From positions 1-7,921 of the forward strand of contig JAEZRL010000047.1 in assembly GCA_023440945.1 (NCBI GenBank): a stretch of DNA of 7,921 nt, read 5' to 3'. This document shows positions 1-6,142 of the stretch, in pieces; within the stretch, counting starts at the first letter, position 1, and each line of letters starts with the position of its first letter. The translations under genes and the position numbers were made by a program. The DNA comes from Bacteroidota bacterium. GTDB taxonomy: Bacteria > Bacteroidota > Bacteroidia > Chitinophagales > Chitinophagaceae. The notes under the pieces are model-generated. The model worked only from the letters and a program-made list of their open reading frames with translations. It made no database searches and had not been told where the DNA came from.

Positions 1-1168
1 GGTTAATAGTAAACCCAAATAATTGCAGGAAAAAGAAAGTACCAATAATTGCCACCGGTACAGCTATCGCAGGTATTAAGGTTGAACGAATGTCCTGCAG
101 GAAAATAAATACCACGATAAACACAAGCACAAACGCTTCGAGCAGTGTGCGGATAACACTTTCGATAGAAACGTTTAGAAAATCATTGGCTGAAAAGATC
201 ATCGTGCTGGTTACACCGGGTGGAAAGTTTTTGGAAGCTGCTTTTATGGTACGCTCTATTTCCTGGATCATTTCATGCGCATTGGAACCTGCGGACTGGA
301 AAATACCGAGTACAATAGAAGGCTTTCCATCTGTAAGGGAGGTAATTGCATAAGTGATAGAGCCAAGTTCAATACGAGCTACATCTTTCAAACGTAATAA
401 TTGACCGTTCTTATCGGAACGGATAACAATGTTCTCATATTCTTCCGGTTTTTGAAGTCTGCCTTTGTATTTAAGTACATATTCAAAGGACTGGTTGCTG
501 TTCTCTCCAATTTTACCCGGTGCTGCCTCTATGTTTTGTTCTGCCAGCGCATTGTTAATATCATCGGGCACCAAGCCATACGTTGCCATTACATTGGGCT
601 TTAGCCAGATACGCATGGAGTAATCACCTGTGCCCCACGCCTGCGCATCGCCTACGCCATTGATTCTTTTAACTACAGGTACAAGATTGATGTTGGCATA
701 ATTCTGCAAAAATTTTGCATCGAAGGATGGGTTGGTACTGTTCAGTGCAAACACCATTACCATGCTGCTTTGCTGTTTGCTTGTTGTTACACCTGCACGG
801 GTTACTTCGGCTGGCAACAGCGGCATAGCCCTTGATACCCTGTTCTGCACATTTACGGCGGCGAGATCCGGATTGGTTCCTTGTTTAAAATAAATAGTGA
901 TACCAGCCGAGCCATCATTACTTGCAGAAGAAGTCATGTAGGTCATGTTCTCCACACCGTTGATCTGTTCTTCCAGCGGAACAATCACACTGTTCATTAC
1001 TACGTCCGCATTGGCACCCTGGTAAGCGGTTGAAACCCGAACGGTGGGGGGCGCAATATCGGGATACAGGGTGATAGGCAAAGTTGCAATGCCAATGATA
1101 CCCAGTATGACGAGGATAACGGAAATAACCGTTGATAATACCGGTCGTTCTATGAATGTTTTGAGCAT
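1..1168 (-). CDS. RND (HAE1/AcrB-like) multidrug efflux permease, N-terminal part, cut by the left window edge
   Basis: Inner-membrane, proton-driven pump subunit of a tripartite efflux system. The frame is open from the ATG at 1168 to the edge, giving 389 codons of a protein that is usually about 1040-1060 residues. Residues 1-30 form transmembrane helix 1 with the typical start MLKTFIERPVLS, followed by TLPITLYPDIAPP (29-41), the usual entry into the porter domain. Other HAE1 landmarks are the YQGANADVV stretch (49-57), PLEEQINGVENM (64-75), the NVQNRVSRAMPLLP block (106-119) and FLQDIRSTLIPAIAVP (356-371). Alignment from memory to E. coli AcrB places the break near AcrB residue 391, so the proton-relay aspartates (AcrB D407/D408) lie just outside the window. 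It begins 20 bp after the adaptor gene's stop and is surely co-transcribed with it. Class is certain; substrate cannot be read from this part. Confidence 0.96.
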   Translation of the reverse strand, partial: MLKTFIERPVLSTVISVILVILGIIGIATLPITLYPDIAPPTVRVSTAYQGANADVVMNSVIVPLEEQINGVENMTYMTSSASNDGSAGITIYFKQGTNPDLAAVNVQNRVSRAMPLLPAEVTRAGVTTSKQQSSMVMVFALNSTNPSFDAKFLQNYANINLVPVVKRINGVGDAQAWGTGDYSMRIWLKPNVMATYGLVPDDINNALAEQNIEAAPGKIGENSNQSFEYVLKYKGRLQKPEEYENIVIRSDKNGQLLRLKDVARIELGSITYAITSLTDGKPSIVLGIFQSAGSNAHEMIQEIERTIKAASKNFPPGVTSTMIFSANDFLNVSIESVIRTLLEAFVLVFIVVFIFLQDIRSTLIPAIAVPVAIIGTFFFLQLFGFTIN

Positions 1169-1188
1169 AAAAGGCGTGAATAAGATAA

Positions 1189-2388
1189 TTATTTCAGATT
1201 CTGGTAAATTTTGTCTTCGGGTTGAATGTCCGGTTTGATAACTGTGCTATCCTGCAAAGTGCTGGTGCTTTCATATACCACCATATCGCCTGCTTTTAAA
1301 CCCTTGGTTACAACAAAGAATTGACCGGATGGAATTTGCATTACTTCGATCTCGTTACTTATTACTTTATTGTCATTTGTTACCTTGTAAACAAAACGTT
1401 TGCCCTGCATTTCATAGGTAGATCTTTGTGGAACGAGAATAGCATCGGTAACAGATACGGGTATTTGTACAATAGCACTTGCACCACTGCGAAGAAGCCC
1501 GACCGGGTTAGGAAACGTTGCACGAAAACTTGCGGAACCGGTTTCTGTATTGATCAATCCGCCAACTGATTCTACACGTCCTTTTTCAGGATATTCGGTG
1601 CCATCGGAAAGTAATAATGTAACCGGAGGTAGTTGCTTCAGCTTTTCCAACAGCGTATTGCCTTTGTATTGTCTTGAAAAATCAAGCAATTGTTTTTCAT
1701 TCAAAGAGAAATAAGCGTACACATTACCGATGTTGGAAACGGTTGTTAAAGGCATTTGGGTGGTGCTGCTAACAAGGCTTCCCAATCTGTAAGGAAGCGT
1801 ACCTACCACACCGTTCACCGGGCTTGTAACAGTAGTATAACCGACATTTATTCTGGCATTGGCTAAAGCAGCTTTTGCCTGCGCCAATGCTGCCTGGCGT
1901 GCCTGCAGCGTATATTCTGCAGATTCCAGTTCAAACTTGCTGATAATACCTTTATCTACCAGAGGCTTGGTTTTTTTTACCTGTAATTCTGCAGCACTTA
2001 CATCCGCTTCTGCACTACTGATGGCTGCCGCAGCATTGTCTACATCCTGCTGGTATTGTGGTGCGCTGATACGAAAAAGTAATTGCCCTTTTTTCACCAC
2101 CTCACCTTCGTCAATGTATATTTTTTCAATATAGCCATCGATCTTAGGACGTATCTCAATATTCTGCTGCCCTTGTAAGGTAGCAGGATAACCGGTTTGC
2201 AACGTAGCCGTTTGTGTGATCACTTTAAATGCAGGATATGCTGGTGCTGGCGGAGCAGCACTCGCTGCATCTGCGCTACTATTCTGTTTATTACCACAGG
2301 AAACAAGTAAAAGCGATGATGCGGTTAGTAGTAAGGTATAAAATATTGTTGCGTGTAAGTCCTTCAACAGCAACGTAAGGTGTTTCAT
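1189..2388 (-). CDS. RND efflux periplasmic adaptor (membrane fusion protein), lipoprotein
   Basis: Periplasmic adaptor that bridges the inner-membrane permease and a TolC-like outer-membrane channel; 399 residues, usual for the AcrA/MexA family. The N-terminus is a lipoprotein signal peptide with lipobox L28-V29-S30-C31. The first lipoyl half (about 75-109) carries IDGYIEKIYIDEGEVVKKG. An Ala/Glu-rich alpha-hairpin follows (about 112-182), and the second lipoyl half is near 185-207 (TSPVNGVVG). At the hairpin tip, K139-x3-L143-x6-S150 fits the RxxxLxxxxxxS channel-contact motif with Lys replacing Arg. Beta-barrel and membrane-proximal domains fill 208-380. I chose ATG 2388; an in-frame TTG at 2409 would add seven residues ahead of the signal peptide and is less likely. 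The permease gene starts 20 bp downstream. No adjacent TetR- or MarR-type regulator gene is present, so regulation is unclear. Confidence 0.95.
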   Translation of the reverse strand: MKHLTLLLKDLHATIFYTLLLTASSLLLVSCGNKQNSSADAASAAPPAPAYPAFKVITQTATLQTGYPATLQGQQNIEIRPKIDGYIEKIYIDEGEVVKKGQLLFRISAPQYQQDVDNAAAAISSAEADVSAAELQVKKTKPLVDKGIISKFELESAEYTLQARQAALAQAKAALANARINVGYTTVTSPVNGVVGTLPYRLGSLVSSTTQMPLTTVSNIGNVYAYFSLNEKQLLDFSRQYKGNTLLEKLKQLPPVTLLLSDGTEYPEKGRVESVGGLINTETGSASFRATFPNPVGLLRSGASAIVQIPVSVTDAILVPQRSTYEMQGKRFVYKVTNDNKVISNEIEVMQIPSGQFFVVTKGLKAGDMVVYESTSTLQDSTVIKPDIQPEDKIYQNLK

Positions 2389-2616
2389 TTTCAAACTTTT
2401 GTTGTGCAAAATAGTTCGGTATCAGATAAAAAAATAATAATATTAGCAAATGGAATATTATCATTCTTTGAAAGCTTCTATTATTTATCTCGTCTTTACC
2501 ATAAACATCAAAGAGCGGGTGGCTTATCCTTCTGTTAGTAGGGTGTGATATCTTTTTCGACAATACTCCTGTTATACGTATATGCTACTTTTGGTTCTGT
2601 GCTGTAACATTTCATA

Positions 2617-3060
2617 TTAATCATTTTTTTGCGGTACATAGTAAAGAATTATAGCACCACTACCAAAGGTTTTTGTCTTTATAAGTTTAAGAGTAGTTCT
2701 ATCGTTTATGTTTTCAAATAAGGGCAAACCACTTCCTGCTACAACCGGGTGAACACAGATCTGACACTCATCAATTAAATTGAAGTTCATTAAGGTTATA
2801 ATTAAACTTCGGCTGCCAACTAAAATGTCTTTCCCTGGTTGTTTTTTAAATTCAAAAACCTCTTCTTTAATATTTCCCTTTGCTAATCTTGCGGTTTTCC
2901 ATTCAACATTTTTCAGTGTCCGGGAAAATACTACTTTAGGGATATTATCCATCGTTACTGCAAACTCATCCATTGCTTTGGTTCCGGTTGGATTTTTTAC
3001 TACGGTTTGCCAGTATTCCATAAGTTGATAGGTTATCCTTCCATATAAAATAGTGTAAAT
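2617..3060 (-). pseudogene. 5'-truncated dihydrofolate reductase / RibD C-terminal-domain family gene, probably decayed
   Basis: Remnant of a 'dihydrofolate reductase family protein' (RibD_C fold). The longest frame with a normal start is ATG 3021 to the stop at 2617, 134 residues, against about 180-190 in the family. It keeps KVVFSRTL (29-36), the nucleotide-site stretch DILVGSRSL (65-73), HPVVAGSGLPLFE (91-103) and the closing strand SGAIILYYV (121-129). The frame stays homologous upstream of that ATG: codons from 3060 read IYTILYGRITYQL, which contains the family GRxTY motif, but no ATG, GTG or TTG exists there and an in-frame TAA sits at 3061-3063. The first strand and catalytic N-terminus (about 45-50 residues) would have to lie inside the SixA-like gene and are absent. 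I infer loss by deletion rather than a short intact gene. A 134-residue product from 3021 is still possible but would lack the N-terminal part of the fold. Confidence 0.8.
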
Positions 3061-3090
3061 TTACTGCATTAAACTTTTCAAAATAAAATA

Positions 3091-3585
3091 TTGAAATCAC
3101 TTCTTCTTATACGTCATGCAAAAAGCAGTTGGGACAATTTTCTTCTGCAGGATATTCAGAGGCCATTAAATGAACGTGGACTTAAAGATTCACCGGCAAT
3201 GGCGAAACGGTTATTAAACAGAAGTGTGTATATAGATACGTTTATATCGAGTCCCGCCAAAAGAGCTTTTGACACCTGTTGCTATTTTATAAACGCGTAT
3301 GGTGAAAATGAAAAAGACATTCTAATAAAACCAGAGCTATACTTACCTCCTATTGAAGCATTTTATGAAGTGATAGAAAATCTTGTTGATGATTGTAGTT
3401 CAATAGCTGTTTTTTCACACAATCCCGGCATTACAGATTTTGCCAACGAACTTACAAGCGTACATATTGATAACATGCCTACCTGCAGCATTTATGCAAT
3501 AAAAGTGAACCTGAAAAAATGGAAGGATTTTGAAAGTGCGGATAAAAAATTTTGGTTTTTCGATTATCCTAAGAAGGGCTCATAA
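3091..3585 (+). CDS. SixA-type histidine phosphatase family protein, TTG start
   Basis: Small cytoplasmic phosphatase of the histidine phosphatase (phosphoglycerate mutase-like) superfamily; 164 residues, close to E. coli SixA (161). The phospho-acceptor motif is at the extreme N-terminus: L6-I7-R8-H9-A10-K11-S12-S13-W14. PLNERG follows at 25-30, then SSPAKRA (53-59) with the phosphate-binding R58, and the second catalytic histidine H110 in VFSHNPGITDFAN. SixA dephosphorylates His-phosphorylated phosphotransfer proteins, but for Bacteroidota homologues the substrate is not established, so I do not use the symbol. The start must be TTG 3091: an in-frame stop lies at 3070-3072, no ATG or GTG occurs between, and TTG places RHA where the family has it. 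No Shine-Dalgarno box is seen. The 3' end overlaps the convergent EamA gene by 17 bp. Confidence 0.9.
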   Translation: MKSLLLIRHAKSSWDNFLLQDIQRPLNERGLKDSPAMAKRLLNRSVYIDTFISSPAKRAFDTCCYFINAYGENEKDILIKPELYLPPIEAFYEVIENLVDDCSSIAVFSHNPGITDFANELTSVHIDNMPTCSIYAIKVNLKKWKDFESADKKFWFFDYPKKGS

Positions 3586-4474
3586 AACCTGTACGCTTCC
3601 GGTAATTTACCAGAAAAACGCCTGCAAATATCAGCACTGCAGAGATCGCTTTGTATATATCAAATTGCTCACCCATAAACATTATTGCTACCAAAGCAGC
3701 AAACACCGGTTGTGTATAAATATAACTTCCGGTGGCAGATGCCCCGATCTCTTTGATACCATACATATTGAATAAGTAGGCAATAAAAGTTGCACCAACA
3801 ATAATAAAGATCAAAGCTGTCCAGTCTAGTGTATGAAAGGCTGTCCAATCTGTATGCATAACCTGGTGCCATCCAAAAGGAAGGATCATAAAAGTACCGA
3901 ATGTAAACACCCATCGAATAACATGAACAGGTGTATATCGTTCCATTAAAGGTCGAACCAGTACCAAATAAAATGCATAAGAAATAGCGTTAATAACAAT
4001 GAGTGTGTCACCTAATAAAACATCCGATCCGGTGTGGGTTGAACCTTTTAAAATAATAAGCAAAGTAGCACCTGCAATACCAAGTAACAGTCCGCAGATT
4101 TTGATCCAGGTAAGACTTTCTTTTAGCAGCCATGCAGCGATAAGAATAATAAAAATAGGTGTTATCAAAGAAAGCAAAGCGCCATGAATAGAGGTTGTTA
4201 AAGACAATCCTTTAACAAACAAAAGTTGATTAATGGCTACACCTGTAGCAGCACAAAAAAGAAAAAGAGGAATATCTTTTTTATCAATGCCGGCTTTTGA
4301 TGGCTTAAGTATATACAAAATCCAAAAAAGAAACAAACTAAAAGCAACTCGTAAAGCATTTAATGCAAAAGGTAAAATAACAGAAGGTGTTATATATTTA
4401 ACCGCACTATAATTGATACCAAAAAGTAGATTAGCCGCTAATACGGCAATATGCGCTTTTGTTTTTCCCGTCAT
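3569..4474 (-). CDS. EamA family (drug/metabolite transporter superfamily) permease
   Basis: Inner-membrane transporter of the DMT superfamily with two EamA repeats; 301 residues, the standard length. About ten hydrophobic helices can be traced (approximately 8-28, 33-55, 68-88, 95-116, 122-142, 154-174, 185-203, 218-238, 246-268, 274-291). The first repeat ends around the WLLKESLTWIKICGLLLGIAG motif (115-135), the second around YIYTQPVFAALVAIMFMGE (251-269); the conserved Glu after the penultimate helix of each repeat (E119, E269) is typical. Substrate is unpredictable in this family. I chose ATG 4474. An in-frame TTG at 4522 would add 16 residues and overlap the glycosyltransferase stop by 14 bp; it is possible but the extra residues precede the normal family start. 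It lies 34 bp downstream of the glycosyltransferase, so the two are probably one transcript. The end overlaps the convergent SixA-like gene. Confidence 0.92.
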   Translation of the reverse strand: MTGKTKAHIAVLAANLLFGINYSAVKYITPSVILPFALNALRVAFSLFLFWILYILKPSKAGIDKKDIPLFLFCAATGVAINQLLFVKGLSLTTSIHGALLSLITPIFIILIAAWLLKESLTWIKICGLLLGIAGATLLIILKGSTHTGSDVLLGDTLIVINAISYAFYLVLVRPLMERYTPVHVIRWVFTFGTFMILPFGWHQVMHTDWTAFHTLDWTALIFIIVGATFIAYLFNMYGIKEIGASATGSYIYTQPVFAALVAIMFMGEQFDIYKAISAVLIFAGVFLVNYRKRTGFMSPS

Positions 4475-4508
4475 CTTATAAAGAAGCGCAAAGGTAAGAG
4501 AGAGTTCG

Positions 4509-5597
4509 TCATAATGTAGCAAGAAAATCTTCTATTACTTCTTCATAAGAGGAAGCAGAAAAGGTTGGCAACCGATAAGGAAATTCTTTCGCTTTATTCA
4601 TTTCACCCAAAAAATCTTCAGTGTTTTGATCAAAAGTGTAACACCATTTTTGTTGCGATAAATGCCGTGCAAGATACTCCTGTTCTGTTTGTCCGGGTGT
4701 TGGAATTAGCACTGCTTTCTTTTGAAGCATAAGCACTTCCATAACCGTCGTATAACCGGAACGACTCAACACAAATGCACTCTGAGCATAGGCTTTTTCC
4801 AGTTCATCGCCTGAGAGATGATTAACAACAGTACAATTTGCAGGCACAGTAAGATTATCTTCTGCAATTGGCTTTCCACGAACAATTAAAATTTTTTCGT
4901 CCGTCAATCCAGCTACAGACAAAATTTTATGTTCTAAAATAGTTCGCTGCGGTTCAGGCCCGGATAAAACAACCAACCAATCAACTTTTTTTTCCTCTGG
5001 ATCTGTTTTTTTCAGTCTTGATAAAGGACCTATATATTTTACAGGAACAGCAGGATATTTTTTAGGATGAGATAATGCGCCTGCAAGGTTCATCTTTCCT
5101 TCAAAATCGGGAATCCAACATTCTGTATAACGATTGATATAAGAATAATTTATTTTCTGAATGAAAGACTGCAATAATTTGTTTGGTATAAGTATTTGTA
5201 ACTGATGTGTTATAAAAATGCTCCGGACTTTCTTTGTATATAATCCAAAACGGTTATCAGAAATTACAAGATCAATCTTTAACTCTTCCACCTTTTTTTT
5301 CAGCCATTTTTTTTCGTTACGTATGCTTAACAAAATTTTCGGCAGTTGTAACAAAATTTTAAATGGCAATCCACGTTTTGATTTTGAATACCTGATGTTA
5401 TAGCCTTGCAATGGCAGGACCGGAATATCAGGAAATTCTTTTCTTATTATTTTTTTTATCGTTTCATTTGCACCGACAAACACGGTATATTGATTAAGCA
5501 GCAGATATTTGATAATGGGAATACAACGTGTAGTATGACCTAAGCCCCAATCTAAAGGCGCAATGAGAATACGAAAGTTATTTTTTTTTATCCCCAA
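4509..5597 (-). CDS. MurG-like glycosyltransferase (GT-B fold, GT28-type C-terminal domain), TTG start
   Basis: Predicted cytoplasmic or membrane-associated glycosyltransferase of 362 residues. The N-terminal Rossmann half opens with FRILIAPLDWGLGHTTRC (8-25), holding the glycine-rich G18-L19-G20-H21 loop of MurG/GT28 enzymes. A basic, hydrophobic stretch (about 76-103) could be a membrane-facing acceptor surface. The second half begins near 205 (VDWLVVLSGPEPQR) and carries the nucleotide-sugar site: SRSGYTTVMEVLMLQKKAVL (278-297) followed by PTPGQTEQEYLA (299-310), matching the donor-binding 'SG..T..E' and 'Q..NA' regions. It is not MurG itself: there is no division/cell-wall neighbourhood, and the loops differ. 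Donor and acceptor are unknown. TTG 5597 is the only usable start: no ATG, GTG or further TTG lies nearby upstream in frame, and beta-strand 1 begins at residue 8. Nine A residues follow the start and eight precede it. Confidence 0.85.
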   Translation of the reverse strand: MGIKKNNFRILIAPLDWGLGHTTRCIPIIKYLLLNQYTVFVGANETIKKIIRKEFPDIPVLPLQGYNIRYSKSKRGLPFKILLQLPKILLSIRNEKKWLKKKVEELKIDLVISDNRFGLYTKKVRSIFITHQLQILIPNKLLQSFIQKINYSYINRYTECWIPDFEGKMNLAGALSHPKKYPAVPVKYIGPLSRLKKTDPEEKKVDWLVVLSGPEPQRTILEHKILSVAGLTDEKILIVRGKPIAEDNLTVPANCTVVNHLSGDELEKAYAQSAFVLSRSGYTTVMEVLMLQKKAVLIPTPGQTEQEYLARHLSQQKWCYTFDQNTEDFLGEMNKAKEFPYRLPTFSASSYEEVIEDFLATL

Positions 5598-5639
5598 ATT
5601 TTTTTTGGTAAAAATATTGTATTTATATTCAGTAATTTT

Positions 5640-5783
5640 ATGAAAAGAGTTATTTACAGAGCGATCTTTTTCTTGTTATTTGTAAGTTTTATAGCAAGTT
5701 CCTGCAGCAGTGGCCGTTACACTTTCAATGGTAAGAAAAGTAAGAATTGCGGATGCCCTTCGCACAGAGGTATTGTAGGATAG
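5640..5783 (+). CDS. small (47-residue) lipoprotein with a Cys-Gly-Cys-Pro motif, function unknown
   Basis: Very short gene that is easily missed. The product starts MKRVIYRAIFFLLF, a positively charged n-region and hydrophobic core, and reaches a lipobox-like A19-S20-S21-C22, so the mature protein would be a lipid-anchored peptide of only about 26 residues. The mature part is basic (K32, K33, K35, R43) and carries K35-N36-C37-G38-C39-P40-S41-H42. The CxC pair plus His could bind a metal or form a disulfide; that is inference. I do not recognise a named family. The start is a clear ATG, 42 bp from the divergent glycosyltransferase start, and the stop is TAG. The next gene on the same strand starts 49 bp downstream. 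A signal peptide, lipobox and motif-bearing tail in such a short frame argue strongly for a real gene. Confidence 0.75.
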   Translation: MKRVIYRAIFFLLFVSFIASSCSSGRYTFNGKKSKNCGCPSHRGIVG

Positions 5784-5801
5784 ATAGTATTAAGAATTTT
5801 G
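5773..5801 (+). promoter_or_regulatory. possible Bacteroidota-type promoter for the 82-residue orphan gene
   Basis: TTG at 5773-5775, an 18 bp spacer, and GAATTTTG at 5794-5801 resemble the Bacteroidota primary-sigma pattern (TTG ... TAnnTTTG) with one mismatch in the -7 box. A start of transcription near 5808 would leave about 25 nt before the ATG at 5833. The -33 element lies inside the end of the small lipoprotein gene. Short A+T-rich motifs arise often by chance, so this is tentative. Confidence 0.3.
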
Positions 5802-5832
5802 TAAAATTAATAAGGCCTAAAACCAGTTAGCG

Positions 5833-6081
5833 ATGAGAACCTCCAATAGAAACCTACTGGTATTGACGGGGAAATTCAAGATGAATCAAAGGGAGTTTGA
5901 ACATCAGCTCGAACTTCTTAATGATTTGCTGCACCATGTTGAGAATCTGGATGCGTTTTGTGTTGCCACTGAATTATTAGACATAAACAGAAACAAAATC
6001 ATCAAGGATTTCAGAAAAATGCGTGAAGCGGTCAACAAAGGTGAGCTAAAGTCCTTTGTTTTTATTCATTACAAGAATTAA
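5833..6081 (+). CDS. hypothetical protein, 82 residues, unrecognised
   Basis: Small, charged, cytoplasmic-looking protein with no signal peptide or membrane segment. The central part, about residues 17-68, is predicted by eye to be mostly helical: amphipathic REFEHQLELLNDLLHHVENL (20-39), then a helix around ATELLDINRNKIIKDFRKMREA. A short strand-like end, LKSFVFIHYKN, closes it. No catalytic motif is visible, and I cannot assign a family; a small helical binding or regulatory protein is the most that can be said. ATG 5833 gives 82 residues. A second ATG at 5881 (66 residues) follows a purine-rich GGGGAAA about six bases upstream and begins exactly where the helical part begins, so it is a real alternative. 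It follows the small CGCP lipoprotein by 49 bp on the same strand and converges with the aminotransferase. Confidence 0.65.
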   Translation: MRTSNRNLLVLTGKFKMNQREFEHQLELLNDLLHHVENLDAFCVATELLDINRNKIIKDFRKMREAVNKGELKSFVFIHYKN

Positions 6082-6109
6082 TGTTCAGAAACTTCCCCTA
6101 TATTTCTAG

Positions 6110-6128
6110 ATAACTTTTAAAAGGTTAT
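6110..6128. terminator. weak A+T-rich hairpin between convergent genes
   Basis: The inverted repeat ATAAC...GTTAT encloses TTTT/AAAA with a one-base bulge. It lies in the 61 bp gap between the 82-residue orphan gene and the convergent aminotransferase, where a shared terminator would be expected. The stem has one G-C pair only and no strong T-run directly after it, so termination activity is doubtful. Confidence 0.22.
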
Positions 6129-6142
6129 TCAGAGACACTAAA

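Noticed and set aside
90..604. Two plus-strand frames of 87 and 67 codons.
   Set aside because: Both lie antisense within the RND permease, whose minus-strand translation matches HAE1 pumps throughout this stretch.
1859..2134. A plus-strand frame of 91 codons rich in Ala and Ser.
   Set aside because: It is the antisense shadow of the Ala-rich coiled-coil hairpin of the adaptor protein.
2291..2563. A 90-codon minus-strand frame with a hydrophobic segment that resembles a signal peptide, overlapping the start of the efflux adaptor.
   Set aside because: It starts with TTG, overlaps the well-supported adaptor gene by about 98 bp in another frame, and shows no family motif. The hydrophobic run is what A+T-rich sequence gives by chance.
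2573..2582. Perfect 10 bp palindrome TATACGTATA upstream of the efflux operon, a possible operator.
   Set aside because: Ten-base palindromes are expected several times by chance in a window of this size, and no second copy or regulator gene is nearby.
2389..2616. Search for a promoter or regulator gene ahead of the efflux operon.
   Set aside because: Near-matches to TAnnTTTG on the minus strand (for example CTATTTTG) have wrong internal spacing or no partner TTG at the right distance. No regulator-type protein can be read from this stretch.
3530..3914. Overlapping 81-codon frames on both strands at the SixA/EamA junction.
   Set aside because: They are out of frame with the two well-supported genes and have no recognisable motif.
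5791..5812. Short inverted repeat AATTTT/AAAATT after the small lipoprotein gene, a possible terminator.
   Set aside because: The stem has only A-T pairs and a two-base loop, so it cannot form a stable hairpin; it overlaps the better-supported candidate promoter.
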